Program-made: the position numbers and the translations under genes
Notes under the pieces: generated by a model
What the model saw: only the letters and a program-made list of their open reading frames with translations
What the model was told of the DNA's origin: nothing
Database searches by the model: none
Shown: positions 53,401-61,407 of the stretch, piece after piece
Layout of the letters: each line of letters starts with the position of its first letter
Numbering within the stretch: the stretch's first letter is position 1
DNA from: DASWNP01 sp036399175
GTDB taxonomy: Bacteria; Acidobacteriota; Blastocatellia; Pyrinomonadales; Pyrinomonadaceae
DNA length: 64,000 nt
Assembly: GCA_036399175.1 (NCBI GenBank)
Contig: DASWNP010000002.1
Location: forward strand, 1 to 64,000
Direction of reading: 5' to 3'

Positions 53401-54462
53401 ATGGCTAGAAGAAAAAGAGAACGCACCGCAGAAGAAACGGCAGCCACGACGACCGTCGAGAGCGACCTCGTCGTCTCCGAAGACCCGACCGCCGCATTTG
53501 ATGAAGAGGAAAGCGCTCTCGTCGAAGTCGAAGAAGCGCCGCCTTCATCAACCAGCGACCCGGATAGCGAAGATGCCTCGAACGCAGCTTCCGATGGCGA
53601 TGCTCCGATGGCACACGACGCCGACAACGCTTCTTCGGACGACGACGCTGCCGCGCCTGACGACACGTCGCGCGGCGCAGACCTTACCCTCGCCGCCGCC
53701 GCACGCCCGCCGGACGAAGATGACCCCGACGACGAAGAAGAGGATGAAGACATCTTCGTCGAAGACGAATCGGAGGACGACGACGACATCCGCGTCTACG
53801 ACGCCGACACCGAGGATGCGCAGGAAGAAGAAGCCCTGCGCCAGCGCGCCGCCGAGATGCGAGCCGCCGTCGCGGGCGAGCCGCTGCCGCCGTTTGAAGA
53901 CGATGTCGCGCCCGGCGGAGGCGTGCGCGATATCCATGAATTGATGTCGATAGTCGAAGCGCTCATCTTCGTCTCCGACGAGCCGCTCTCGGCCAAGACC
54001 ATCGCCGACGTTTTGGACGAAGAGCGCGGCTGGGTGCAAATGGCTATCGAAGAACTGGCGCGCGAGTTTAACGAACGCAACGGCGGATTGATGCTGCGCG
54101 AGCTGGCCGGAGGCTGGCAGATTGCCACGCGCCCCGAGCATCACGAGCACATCCGCGCCTTCCTCAAATCCCGACCGAGCGCCAAGCTCTCGCTCGCCGC
54201 GCTGGAGACGCTCGCCGTCATCGCCTACAAGCAGCCCATCACCGTCCCCGAAATCCTTGAGATACGCGGCGTCCAATCCTCCTCCGCCATCAAGACGCTG
54301 CTCGACAAACGTCTCATCGTCGCCAAAGGCCGCAAAGAAACAGTCGGTCGCCCCATGATGTACGGCACCTCCAAAGAGTTCCTCCTTCAATTCGGCCTCA
54401 GAGACCTGACCGAGCTTCCCAGCATCGAAGACTTCGAGGACTTGGCCGGCGGAGGCGCATGA
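53401..54462 (+). CDS. scpB: Segregation and condensation protein B with acidic N-terminal extension
   Basis: ScpB, winged-helix partner of ScpA. The conserved core is about residues 180-345: ELMSIVEALIFVSDEPLSAK, FNERNGGLMLRELAGGWQIA, RPSAKLSLAALETLAVIAYK, VPEILEIRGVQSSSAIKTLL. ScpB is normally about 180-230 residues; here the first 175 residues are an extremely acidic, Asp/Glu/Ser-rich, disordered extension. 12 bases after scpA. No ribosome site is obvious, so translation may be coupled to scpA. Confidence 0.94.
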   Translation: MARRKRERTAEETAATTTVESDLVVSEDPTAAFDEEESALVEVEEAPPSSTSDPDSEDASNAASDGDAPMAHDADNASSDDDAAAPDDTSRGADLTLAAAARPPDEDDPDDEEEDEDIFVEDESEDDDDIRVYDADTEDAQEEEALRQRAAEMRAAVAGEPLPPFEDDVAPGGGVRDIHELMSIVEALIFVSDEPLSAKTIADVLDEERGWVQMAIEELAREFNERNGGLMLRELAGGWQIATRPEHHEHIRAFLKSRPSAKLSLAALETLAVIAYKQPITVPEILEIRGVQSSSAIKTLLDKRLIVAKGRKETVGRPMMYGTSKEFLLQFGLRDLTELPSIEDFEDLAGGGA

Positions 54463-54769
54463 AGAGCAGTTGAGAGTTCTATGATAGAGGCCGAAAAAAT
54501 TACTTTCGTTCAGCGACAACGTGGTTCAGGAGTTTCATCCCGAATGTGTAATTCTGTTTGGGGTAATAATATGTTTGACTCACCATTCCTTTTGTCCGGC
54601 GCTGACTCTGAGTGTTCAATATGGACAATATGTGGTATAGTCTTTATGTACTTCAAACCGTTCTTTTTCAGAGCCATCACACAACATCAGGACTAGCCTA
54701 ATGACCTTCTCCTTGTGCTGCTTGCTGTCTTTTACGATTCGACGCACAGCCACAGAAAGGCTAAGTCCA
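54463..54769. other. AT-rich stretch with a nucleotidyltransferase remnant
   Basis: Between scpB and the Crp-family gene; AT-rich and carries the MNT remnant listed separately, plus the promoter region of the Crp-family gene (TATAGT near 54634, weak -35). Confidence 0.45.
54500..54562 (+). pseudogene. Remnant of a MNT (minimal nucleotidyltransferase) gene
   Basis: One frame reads SDNVVQEFHPECVILFG, matching the start of MNT-type antitoxins (a helix then eFhPekIiLFGS). The following GSxARG...D motif is destroyed by frameshifts (only SGADSE is recognisable about 40 bases on). It is a fragment. Confidence 0.45.
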
Positions 54770-55501
54770 ATGTTTACTACTCTAGAAGCATCCAAGCAAA
54801 CCGCAAATCGAATCCTCAACGCACTAACTCGTGATGAGTTCGAGCGCCTTGCCCCTCTTCTGGAATACGTCAAGATGCCGCTCGGCGAAGTCCTTTGTCG
54901 TCCCAACGAACCCATCACTTACGTCTATTTCCCCAATAGCGGGGCTGTTTCTATCGTCTCCACTTTTGAGGATGGCGAAACCGTTGAAGTCGGTATGGTG
55001 GGTAATGAAGGGATGTTCGGCGTCTGCGCCTTTTTGGGCAGCATTACTACGCCGCTGGAGGCAATCGTGCAGCTTGAGGGTGATGGGTTAAGAATGCGTG
55101 CCGACGCGCTCAAGGCTGAGTTTAAGAAGGGCGGGCAGTTACAGGACTTACTGCTCAGGTACACGCAAGCCTTCCTCACGCAGGTAGCGCTGGGCGCGGC
55201 GTGTAATCGCGCCCACGGCGTGGATGGGCGGCTGGCGAAGTGGCTCTTGATGAGTCAGGACAGGGCGCACTCGAAGGAATTAGGCTTGACGCATGAGTTC
55301 ATCAGTCAGATGTTGGGCGTGCGTCGCGCAGGCGTCACCGAAGCCGCAGGTCAACTCAAACAGTTGGGCTTAATAAATTACAGGCGCGGTAAAGTCATCA
55401 TCCTCGACCGCGAAGGGCTGGAAGCCGCATCTTGTGAATGTTACCCGATTCTGAAGAAAGAATTTATTCGTTTATTGAGCAGTCACGGTCACACCCTTTA
55501 A
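54770..55501 (+). CDS. Crp/Fnr family transcriptional regulator
   Basis: A 243-residue regulator: cNMP-like sensor domain (about residues 15-135: RLAPLLEYVKMPLGEVLCRP, YVYFPNSGAVSIVSTFEDGE, MVGNEGMFGVCAFLG) and a C-terminal winged helix (about 170-225: LGLTHEFISQMLGVRRAGVT, GQLKQLGLINYRRGKVIIL). The sensor lacks the usual cAMP-binding Arg motif, so another signal is likely. Its codon usage is less GC-rich than that of its neighbours. It lies between scpB and rluB, usually adjacent, so it was probably inserted. AAAGG lies about 10 bases upstream of the ATG. Confidence 0.88.
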   Translation: MFTTLEASKQTANRILNALTRDEFERLAPLLEYVKMPLGEVLCRPNEPITYVYFPNSGAVSIVSTFEDGETVEVGMVGNEGMFGVCAFLGSITTPLEAIVQLEGDGLRMRADALKAEFKKGGQLQDLLLRYTQAFLTQVALGAACNRAHGVDGRLAKWLLMSQDRAHSKELGLTHEFISQMLGVRRAGVTEAAGQLKQLGLINYRRGKVIILDREGLEAASCECYPILKKEFIRLLSSHGHTL

Positions 55502-55507
55502 AATCAA

Positions 55508-55715
55508 AGCCTGCGTCCCGCTGTCCCAAATTACTACCTCTTTACTTCACACCATTTGGCGAGTCAAATATATTATTGCCCAAACATTAAATGCTTTCGC
55601 CGTTGCCTTTCGCTATCCCGGCGACTCTGCCGACCTAATTGAAGCAGAAGAGGCGATGCAGAAGTGTCGAAATATCCGTTCGATAATTCGTCGCTCGCTA
55701 AACTTACAAACGTAG
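55508..55715 (+). pseudogene. Remnant of a HEPN domain gene
   Basis: A start-less frame ending at TAG 55713-55715 reads LNAFAVAFRYPGDSADLIEA, EEAMQKCRNIRSIIRRSLNL, the C-terminal HEPN signature (fRYPg...eAeeA...i...ir..L). The beginning (CVPLSQITTSLLHTIW) is only distantly HEPN-like. It overlaps the end of the Crp-family gene and the upstream region of rluB. Confidence 0.65.
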
Positions 55716-55747
55716 AGATTGAGCTAAGAGCAACCCGAGCAGTTCAG

Positions 55748-56572
55748 ATGGAAGAACGTTTGCAAAAACTTATCGCGGCGGCTGGCATCGCTTCGCGGCG
55801 TCATGCGGAGCAGATGATTGAAGCCGGCGAGGTGACGGTTAACGGCGAGGTGGTGCGCGAGCTGGGGACGAAGGCCGACCCGGCGCGCGACCATATCAAG
55901 GTGCGCGGGCGGCTCATCAATCCTTTGCTGAAGGAGCGCGAGCGTGTTTACGTGCTGCTCAACAAGCCGCGCGGCTACCTGTCGAGCGTCGCCGACCCGG
56001 AGGGGCGACCGCTCGTGACGGAGCTTGTGCCGCACGCGCTCGGTCGTCTCTATCCGGTCGGTCGTCTGGACTTCAACACCGAAGGGCTTTTGATTCTGAC
56101 GAACGACGGCGAGCTGACGAACTTCATCACGTCGGCGCGCAACCGCGTGGCGAAAGTCTACGAGGCCAAAGTCAAAGGCGTGCCGACCGAGGAAGCCGTC
56201 GAGCGATTGAGGCGCGGCATCAAGCTCGACGACGGCGTGCGCACCGCTCCCGCCGAGATTACGCAGACGGGCGAGACCGAGACCAACGCCTGGTACAGAG
56301 TCGTGCTGCACGAGGGGCGTAACCAGCAAATCAGGCGGATGTTCGACGTGATAGGACATTCCGTTCTGAAGCTGCGCCGCGTGCAGGTCGGAGCGATTAT
56401 CGACGAAAGTCTCCCGACCGGAGCTTGGCGACATCTGATGCCGCGCGAGGTGGCGAGCTTCAAGAGGGGGGCGAAGAAGGAGCGCACGCCGCAAGCCTCC
56501 AAGCAGGCGACGAAACGTGCGCGCCCGCGCAAAGGTGCGCGCCGCGCGGGTCACGGAACAGGGCGGGAATAA
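55748..56572 (+). CDS. rluB: 23S rRNA pseudouridine synthase (RsuA/RluB family)
   Basis: A 274-residue RluB/RsuA-type enzyme: N-terminal S4 domain (EERLQKLIAAAGIASRRHAE, ageVTVNGEVV) and catalytic domain with VLLNKPRGYLSS, the catalytic Asp in LYPVGRLDFNTEGLLILTND, and HEGRNQQIRRMFDVIGH. A Lys/Arg-rich tail (about 245-274) may bind rRNA. The Met is 28 codons into a longer frame; those 28 codons overlap the HEPN remnant, so the later start is preferred. RluB versus RsuA cannot be fully separated from sequence. Confidence 0.93.
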   Translation: MEERLQKLIAAAGIASRRHAEQMIEAGEVTVNGEVVRELGTKADPARDHIKVRGRLINPLLKERERVYVLLNKPRGYLSSVADPEGRPLVTELVPHALGRLYPVGRLDFNTEGLLILTNDGELTNFITSARNRVAKVYEAKVKGVPTEEAVERLRRGIKLDDGVRTAPAEITQTGETETNAWYRVVLHEGRNQQIRRMFDVIGHSVLKLRRVQVGAIIDESLPTGAWRHLMPREVASFKRGAKKERTPQASKQATKRARPRKGARRAGHGTGRE

Positions 56573-56577
56573 GGTAC

Positions 56578-56665
<88 letters not shown>

Positions 56666-56679
56666 TCAGGGGGGCGTGC

Positions 56680-57825
56680 ATGGAGTTTGAACTGAACGAA
56701 GACCAGCAGCAGGTGAAGATGAGCGTGCGCGAGTTCGCGGAGGCCGAGATTGCGCCGCACGTCATGGAGTGGGACGAATCGCAGCACTTTCCCGTCGAAC
56801 TGCTGCCGAAGCTGGCCGAGCTTGGGTTGATGGGAGTTATCTTCCCCGAAGAGTACGGCGGCGCCGGGATGGGCTACATCGAATATGCGACTATCATCGA
56901 AGAGCTTTCGCGCGTCGATGGCTCGGTCGGTATCTCGGTGGCGGCGCACAACTCGCTCTGCTCGAACCACATCTACCAGTTCGGCACTGAAGAGCAGAAG
57001 CGCAAGTATCTCGTGCCGCTCGCGCGCGGCGAACGTCTCGGCGCGTGGGGCTTGACCGAGCCGCACGCGGGCTCCGACGCTTCCGGCACGCGCTCGACTG
57101 CCGTCCGGCAGAACGGCGGCTACATCGTCAACGGCTCGAAGAATTTCATCACCCACGCCATTCACGGCGATACCTGCGTCGCGGTTGCGAGCACCGACCG
57201 CTCGAAGGGCAACAAGGGCATCACGGCTTTCATCTTCGAGAAGGGCATGAAGGGATTCGCGCCCGCCAAGAAGGAGAACAAGCTCGGCCTGCGAGCTTCG
57301 GAAACGGCGAGCGTCGTCTTCGAGGATTGCTACGTGCCGGATGAGAACCGCGTCGGCGAAGAGGGACAGGGCTTTATTCAGGCGATGCAGATTCTCGACG
57401 GCGGTCGCATCTCGATTGCCGCGCTCGCCATCGGCATCGCGCAGGGCGCGTACGAGTCGGCCTTGCGCTACTCGAAGGAGCGCGAGCAGTTCGGCAAGCC
57501 AATCTCCGAGTTTCAGGCCATCCAGTTCAAGCTGGCCGACATGGCGACGCAAATCGACGCCGCGCGCCTCCTGACCTATCGCGCCGCCTACCTGAAAGAC
57601 CAGGGCAAGCGCGTCACAAAAGAGTCGGCGATGGCAAAGCTTTACGCCGGAGAGATGAGCGTCCGTGTCTCTGAAGAGGCCATCCAGATTCACGGCGGCT
57701 ACGGCTACACGAAGGATTACCCCGCCGAGAAGTACTGGCGCGACTCCAAGCTCTGCACCATCGGCGAAGGAACTTCAGAAATCCAACGCCTCGTCATTGC
57801 CAAGCAGATTCTCAAACAGTTGTGA
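56680..57825 (+). CDS. Acyl-CoA dehydrogenase
   Basis: A 381-residue flavoprotein that oxidises acyl-CoA to enoyl-CoA, passing electrons to ETF. Motifs: FELNEDQQQVKMSVREFAEA, FPEEYGGAGMGYIEYATIIE, GAWGLTEPHAGSDASGTRST (FAD/substrate), RASETASVVFEDCYVP, and CTIGEGTSEIQRLVIAKQIL with the catalytic Glu. Short/medium-chain butyryl-CoA dehydrogenase style. SD AGGGGGG about 6 bases before the ATG. The next gene overlaps its stop. Confidence 0.95.
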   Translation: MEFELNEDQQQVKMSVREFAEAEIAPHVMEWDESQHFPVELLPKLAELGLMGVIFPEEYGGAGMGYIEYATIIEELSRVDGSVGISVAAHNSLCSNHIYQFGTEEQKRKYLVPLARGERLGAWGLTEPHAGSDASGTRSTAVRQNGGYIVNGSKNFITHAIHGDTCVAVASTDRSKGNKGITAFIFEKGMKGFAPAKKENKLGLRASETASVVFEDCYVPDENRVGEEGQGFIQAMQILDGGRISIAALAIGIAQGAYESALRYSKEREQFGKPISEFQAIQFKLADMATQIDAARLLTYRAAYLKDQGKRVTKESAMAKLYAGEMSVRVSEEAIQIHGGYGYTKDYPAEKYWRDSKLCTIGEGTSEIQRLVIAKQILKQL

Positions 57826-58022
57826 TGCCGATGAGCAAAGAATTGAGAGACGTGATAACCGAGCTAAGCCTGACCGCCATCTACGAAGAAGCGGAAGAGG
57901 GCGGCTACATCGGCTACATGGCCGAGCTGCCCGGCGCGAACACGCAGGGAGAGTCTCTTGAGGAAGTGCGCGAGAATCTTCTGGAAGCGGTGCAGATGAT
58001 TCTTGAGGCCAATCGAGAGTAG
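57825..58022 (+). CDS. hicB: HicB-type antitoxin
   Basis: A 65-residue HicB-fold antitoxin: TAIYEEAEEGGYIGYMAELP, GANTQGESLEEVRENLLEAV (the HicB partial RNase-H-like fold). It lacks a separate DNA-binding domain. Its ATG overlaps the TGA of the acyl-CoA dehydrogenase gene (TGATG), so it is translationally coupled. Forms an antitoxin-first hicBA pair with the gene at 58091. Confidence 0.88.
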   Translation: MPMSKELRDVITELSLTAIYEEAEEGGYIGYMAELPGANTQGESLEEVRENLLEAVQMILEANRE

Positions 58023-58090
58023 TCCGAACGGCGGCTAGGCAAAGACGCGAAAGTGACGAGAGAGCGTCTGACTTTGCGGGCAGCGTAAAA

Positions 58091-58276
58091 GTGAGCCGCA
58101 CAGACCTCATTCGTCATCTACAGGCACACGGCTGCTTGTTCGTGCGCGAAGGCGGAAGGCACACGATTTATAAGAACCCGGCCAATGGTGCGATGTCATC
58201 AATTCCGCGTCACCGGGAAATCAAAAATGTTCTGGCACGCAAGATTTGTGACGACCTCGGCATCCCGCGCCCCTGA
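58091..58276 (+). CDS. hicA: HicA-type mRNA interferase toxin
   Basis: A 61-residue HicA (YcfA) toxin, a dsRBD-fold ribonuclease: LIRHLQAHGCLFVREGGRHT with the catalytic His, IYKNPANG, SIPRHREIKNVLARKICDDL. Starts with GTG, 68 bases after hicB. Intact, so likely an active pair, though hosted in a metabolic gene run. Confidence 0.9.
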   Translation: MSRTDLIRHLQAHGCLFVREGGRHTIYKNPANGAMSSIPRHREIKNVLARKICDDLGIPRP

Positions 58277-58288
58277 ACCGACTTCTTT

Positions 58289-59242
58289 ATGGAGAGTGAG
58301 ACTTTACTGAGCCGTATCCTCGCGGGTGAGCCGCGCGCGGTGGCGCGTGCTATCTCGAAGGTGGAGGACGGCGCGGCGGATGCCTTTGAGTTGATGAAGG
58401 CCGTCTATCCTCGGACGGGGCAGGGGCTCGTCGTGGGGATTACGGGCGCGCCGGGCGCGGGGAAGTCTTCGCTGGTCGATAGGCTGGCGGGGCTCTACAG
58501 GCAGCGCGGCGAGCGCATCGGCATTGTGGCGGTCGATCCGTCGAGCCCTTTTTCGGGCGGCGCGATTCTGGGCGACCGTATCAGGATGCAGACGCTAGGG
58601 CTCGACCCCGGAGTCTTTATTCGCTCGATGGCGACGCGCGGGAATCTGGGCGGGCTGGCGCGCGCGACGGTCGATGCGGTGGCGATTCTCGACGCCGCCG
58701 GTTACGCGAAGATAATCGTGGAGACGGTCGGCGTCGGGCAGGACGAAGTGGAGATTGTGAAGACGGCTGACGTGTCGGTCGTCGTGCTCGTGCCCGGCAT
58801 GGGCGACGACATACAGGCCATCAAGGCCGGCATCATGGAAATCGGCGACGTGTTCGTCATCAACAAGGCCGACCGCGACGGCGTCCTGCGAACCGAGAAG
58901 GAACTCGAAGCCCTGCTCTCGCTCGCGCACCGGCCGGATATGTGGCACCCGCCGATTGTCAAAACGGTGGCGACCGAAAACAAGGGGCTCGAAGAACTGG
59001 CCGACGCCGTCGAGAGCTACAGGCAGTTTCAGACGGGCGAGACGGCGAGCCGCGTGCGGCGCACTGCAATCGCGCGCTGGCGCATCCTTGAGCTGCTGCG
59101 CGAGCGCCTGCTCGCACGCGCCCTCGAAGCCGACGGCGCTGACGCGCAGCTCGACACACTCGCCGCCGAAGTTGCCGACAAACGCCGCGACCCTTATTCT
59201 GCCGTCGAGGAGATTTTGAAAGAAGTAGTCAGTAGCCAGTAG
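58289..59242 (+). CDS. meaB: Methylmalonyl-CoA mutase-associated GTPase MeaB
   Basis: A 317-residue G3E GTPase that protects and reloads methylmalonyl-CoA mutase with adenosylcobalamin. Motifs: VVGITGAPGAGKSSLVDRLA (P-loop), VDPSSPFSGGAILGDRIRMQ, SMATRGNLGGLARAT, IIVETVGVGQDEVEI and FVINKADRDG. The mutase itself is not in this window. Its last residues (EVVSSQ) come from a repeat. Directly after hicA. Confidence 0.96.
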   Translation: MESETLLSRILAGEPRAVARAISKVEDGAADAFELMKAVYPRTGQGLVVGITGAPGAGKSSLVDRLAGLYRQRGERIGIVAVDPSSPFSGGAILGDRIRMQTLGLDPGVFIRSMATRGNLGGLARATVDAVAILDAAGYAKIIVETVGVGQDEVEIVKTADVSVVVLVPGMGDDIQAIKAGIMEIGDVFVINKADRDGVLRTEKELEALLSLAHRPDMWHPPIVKTVATENKGLEELADAVESYRQFQTGETASRVRRTAIARWRILELLRERLLARALEADGADAQLDTLAAEVADKRRDPYSAVEEILKEVVSSQ

Positions 59243-59332
59243 TTTTTGAATGCTTGCGCTGCTCGACGGGCTGCTCTGGCTGCTGAACGCTTCAAGATGT
59301 CTTTCTACTGGATACTGACTACTGGCTACTGT
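59224..59332. repeat. Heptad hairpin, AGTAGTC family
   Basis: Left arm AGTAGTCAGTAGCCAGTAG, right arm CTACTGGATACTGACTACTG then GCTACTG, about 65 bases of core. Overlaps the meaB 3' end and ends just before the next start. Confidence 0.85.
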
Positions 59333-59337
59333 GTCTT

Positions 59338-59772
59338 ATGAAGCTTGAACATATCGGCATTGCTACGGCGCATCTGGACGAGGCGCTTGGGTTCTGGCGC
59401 GACGCGCTGGGGCTTGAGCTGGTTGATACAGAGGAAGTCGCCGAGCAGGGCGTGAGGGTGGCGATGCTGCCCGTCGGCGAGCCGCGCATCGAGCTGCTTG
59501 AGCCGACGCACGCGGGCTCTCCTGTGGCGAAGTTTCTGGAAAAACGTGGCGCGGGGATTCATCACATCGCCGTGCGCGTCGAAGACATTCGCGCGACGCT
59601 CGCTCATCTGAAAGAGCAGGGCGCGCGCCTCATTGACGAGACTCCGAGAGTCGGCGCGGGCGGCTGCCTCGTCGCCTTCATTCACCCTTCGACGGCGGGC
59701 GGCGTGCTCCTCGAACTCGTCGAGCATACCTCCGATTCTCACGAGCACGGAAGGGACAAGTATTCATCTTGA
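59338..59772 (+). CDS. mce: Methylmalonyl-CoA epimerase
   Basis: A 144-residue VOC-family epimerase converting (S)- to (R)-methylmalonyl-CoA for the mutase. It begins MKLEHIGIATAHLDEALGFW (first metal His), has GVRVAMLPVGEPRIELLEP, GAGIHHIAVRVEDI with the second His, and GVLLELVEH with the Glu ligand. Follows meaB directly; the two form a functional pair for propionyl-CoA breakdown. Confidence 0.94.
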   Translation: MKLEHIGIATAHLDEALGFWRDALGLELVDTEEVAEQGVRVAMLPVGEPRIELLEPTHAGSPVAKFLEKRGAGIHHIAVRVEDIRATLAHLKEQGARLIDETPRVGAGGCLVAFIHPSTAGGVLLELVEHTSDSHEHGRDKYSS

Positions 59773-61163
59773 TTTCTCTAAACAGAACAGCAATCGCCAT
59801 CCTCATCCTTGTCATCCTTCCGGTAACAAGCATCCTCGCGCAGAGAACGGGACGCGGGCGCGCGGGGACGAGGACGCAGCCGCGCACCCAAAGACCGCGC
59901 ACGCCAACTCCGTCGCCGCGCACGCAGCCCGCGCCCGCCGCGACGCAGCCCTCGGGCGTCAGTCTTTCGGCTGAGGACGTGTCGCTTCTCATAGAGGGTT
60001 TGGGAGTGCCGCCGCAGGCGCGTGCGCAGCTTGCGGCGAGCCCGCAGGCGCGGCAGGAGTTCCTGCGCGATTTGAAAGAGATGCTCTCGGTGGCTGAAGA
60101 GGCCAGAGGGGCGGGCTTCGCCGCGCGCCCGGACGTGAGGCTTCAGCTTGAGTTGTCGCGCGCCTTCATCATCTCGCGCGAGTACATGCGACGGCGGCAG
60201 CAGGCGGGCGCTACTTCGCAGGAGCAGGTCGTCTCCAAAGATGAGATTGTCGCGTTTCTCAAAGAGCCGGGGCAGGACGTGAAGTTCGCGGAGTTCTTGC
60301 AGGACTACATGCGCAATCGCACGGCGCAGCAACAACAAACTCCTCTGACGACCGTCGAGCGCGAAGAGCTTGAGCGCAACTGGGCGAGCGTCATGCTGTC
60401 GAGCCGAAAGGGCATCGCCGCCGGCCTCGACAAGTCGCGCGCCGTGCAGGTGATGATTACCTACCAGCACGCGCGCCTGCTCGCCAGCTCATATTTTCGT
60501 GAGCAGCTCAGCCAGCGCACGAAGGCCACCGAGCCGGAGATTGACGCTTACCTCGCCATCCATCCCGAGCTTGACCCGAAGGAGGCGCGAGCCAAAGTCG
60601 AAGACATCCTGCGGCGCGTGCGCGCGGGCGAGGATTTCGCCAAGCTAGCCGACGAGTTTACGCAAGACCCGAGCGGCAAAGGGAAGGGCGGCGACCTCGG
60701 TTGGTTCGGTCGCGGCATGATGGTCAAGCCGTTTGAGGATGCGGCCTTCGCGCTCAAGCCGGGCGAAGTGAGCGGCGTAGTCGAAACTCGGTTCGGCTTC
60801 CACATCATTAAGCTGGACGAAAGGCGCGAGCAAGCCGGGGCGGACGGAAAGCCTGCCGAGCAGGTGCACGCCCGCCACATCCTGATTATTCCGCCCGGCG
60901 CGCAAGGCCGACGCGACGCGCCGCAGACGCCGCGCGAGCAGGCGCGCACCGGCGTCGAAAACGAGAAGCGGACGCGGTTGCTTCAGGAGGTAGTCGGGCG
61001 CACGCGCGTCACGCTGCCGACCGACTTCGAGGTCAACACAACTATTACCATGCCACCGCCGCCCGCTCCGACCGGCACGGGCGGCAGCGCCACCAGGCCG
61101 CCTGTGAACCCGGCTAACACCAGTCAGCCGCGCCCCGCCGCGACGCCGCCGCCGAGGCCATAA
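59769..61163 (+). CDS. Exported parvulin-like peptidyl-prolyl isomerase, rearranged
   Basis: A 464-residue exported PPIase-like protein: signal peptide (IAILILVILPVTSILAQRT), long helical N-terminal region (about 50-245), then a parvulin domain (about 250-360): ARAKVEDILRRVRAGEDFAK, LADEFTQDPSGKGKGGDLGW, FEDAAFALKPGEVSGVVETR, FGFHIIKL. The first parvulin strand, normally before this (xRHIL), is instead at residue 363 after it (AEQVHARHILIIP). The Pro-rich C-terminus is disordered. It starts with TTG overlapping the mce stop, so is coupled to it. Possibly a periplasmic chaperone. Confidence 0.85.
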   Translation: MISLNRTAIAILILVILPVTSILAQRTGRGRAGTRTQPRTQRPRTPTPSPRTQPAPAATQPSGVSLSAEDVSLLIEGLGVPPQARAQLAASPQARQEFLRDLKEMLSVAEEARGAGFAARPDVRLQLELSRAFIISREYMRRRQQAGATSQEQVVSKDEIVAFLKEPGQDVKFAEFLQDYMRNRTAQQQQTPLTTVEREELERNWASVMLSSRKGIAAGLDKSRAVQVMITYQHARLLASSYFREQLSQRTKATEPEIDAYLAIHPELDPKEARAKVEDILRRVRAGEDFAKLADEFTQDPSGKGKGGDLGWFGRGMMVKPFEDAAFALKPGEVSGVVETRFGFHIIKLDERREQAGADGKPAEQVHARHILIIPPGAQGRRDAPQTPREQARTGVENEKRTRLLQEVVGRTRVTLPTDFEVNTTITMPPPPAPTGTGGSATRPPVNPANTSQPRPAATPPPRP

Positions 61164-61407
61164 GAAAATCAACAGGGATGGACAGGATAGACAGGATAAA
61201 AAAAGGCAGAGAGCAAAGGGTAGAACTAAATCGAAAGAGGCTTGCTGTCCCTTTCCCCCTTTCCCTTTTCCCCTTTTACCCCTTCGGTTCAAGCCGGGTC
61301 GTTTGTTAGTATTTGACTATTCGAGGTCAGATGTCTTGGCGGTGCTTTCGGATTCATCGAGCACGCGCCGGAGTATTTAAGAGTTCGGAAAGGAAGTAGG
61401 AATCACC
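61164..61407. other. Intergenic stretch with heptad locus
   Basis: Contains the G/A heptad locus (61172-61284); the rest of this 244-base gap is unassigned. Confidence 0.5.
61172..61284. repeat. Heptad locus, AAAGGGT family (with GGACAGGAT units)
   Basis: GGATGGACAGGATAGACAGG, then G/A units (61198-61225) and a C/T arm (61250-61284) that can pair around a core with GAAAGAGGCTTGCTGTCC. Confidence 0.75.

Noticed and set aside
54701..54769. Upstream start for the Crp-family gene
   Set aside because: The added 23 residues have no family match and no ribosome site, while the later ATG is preceded by AAAGG and begins at the usual family position.
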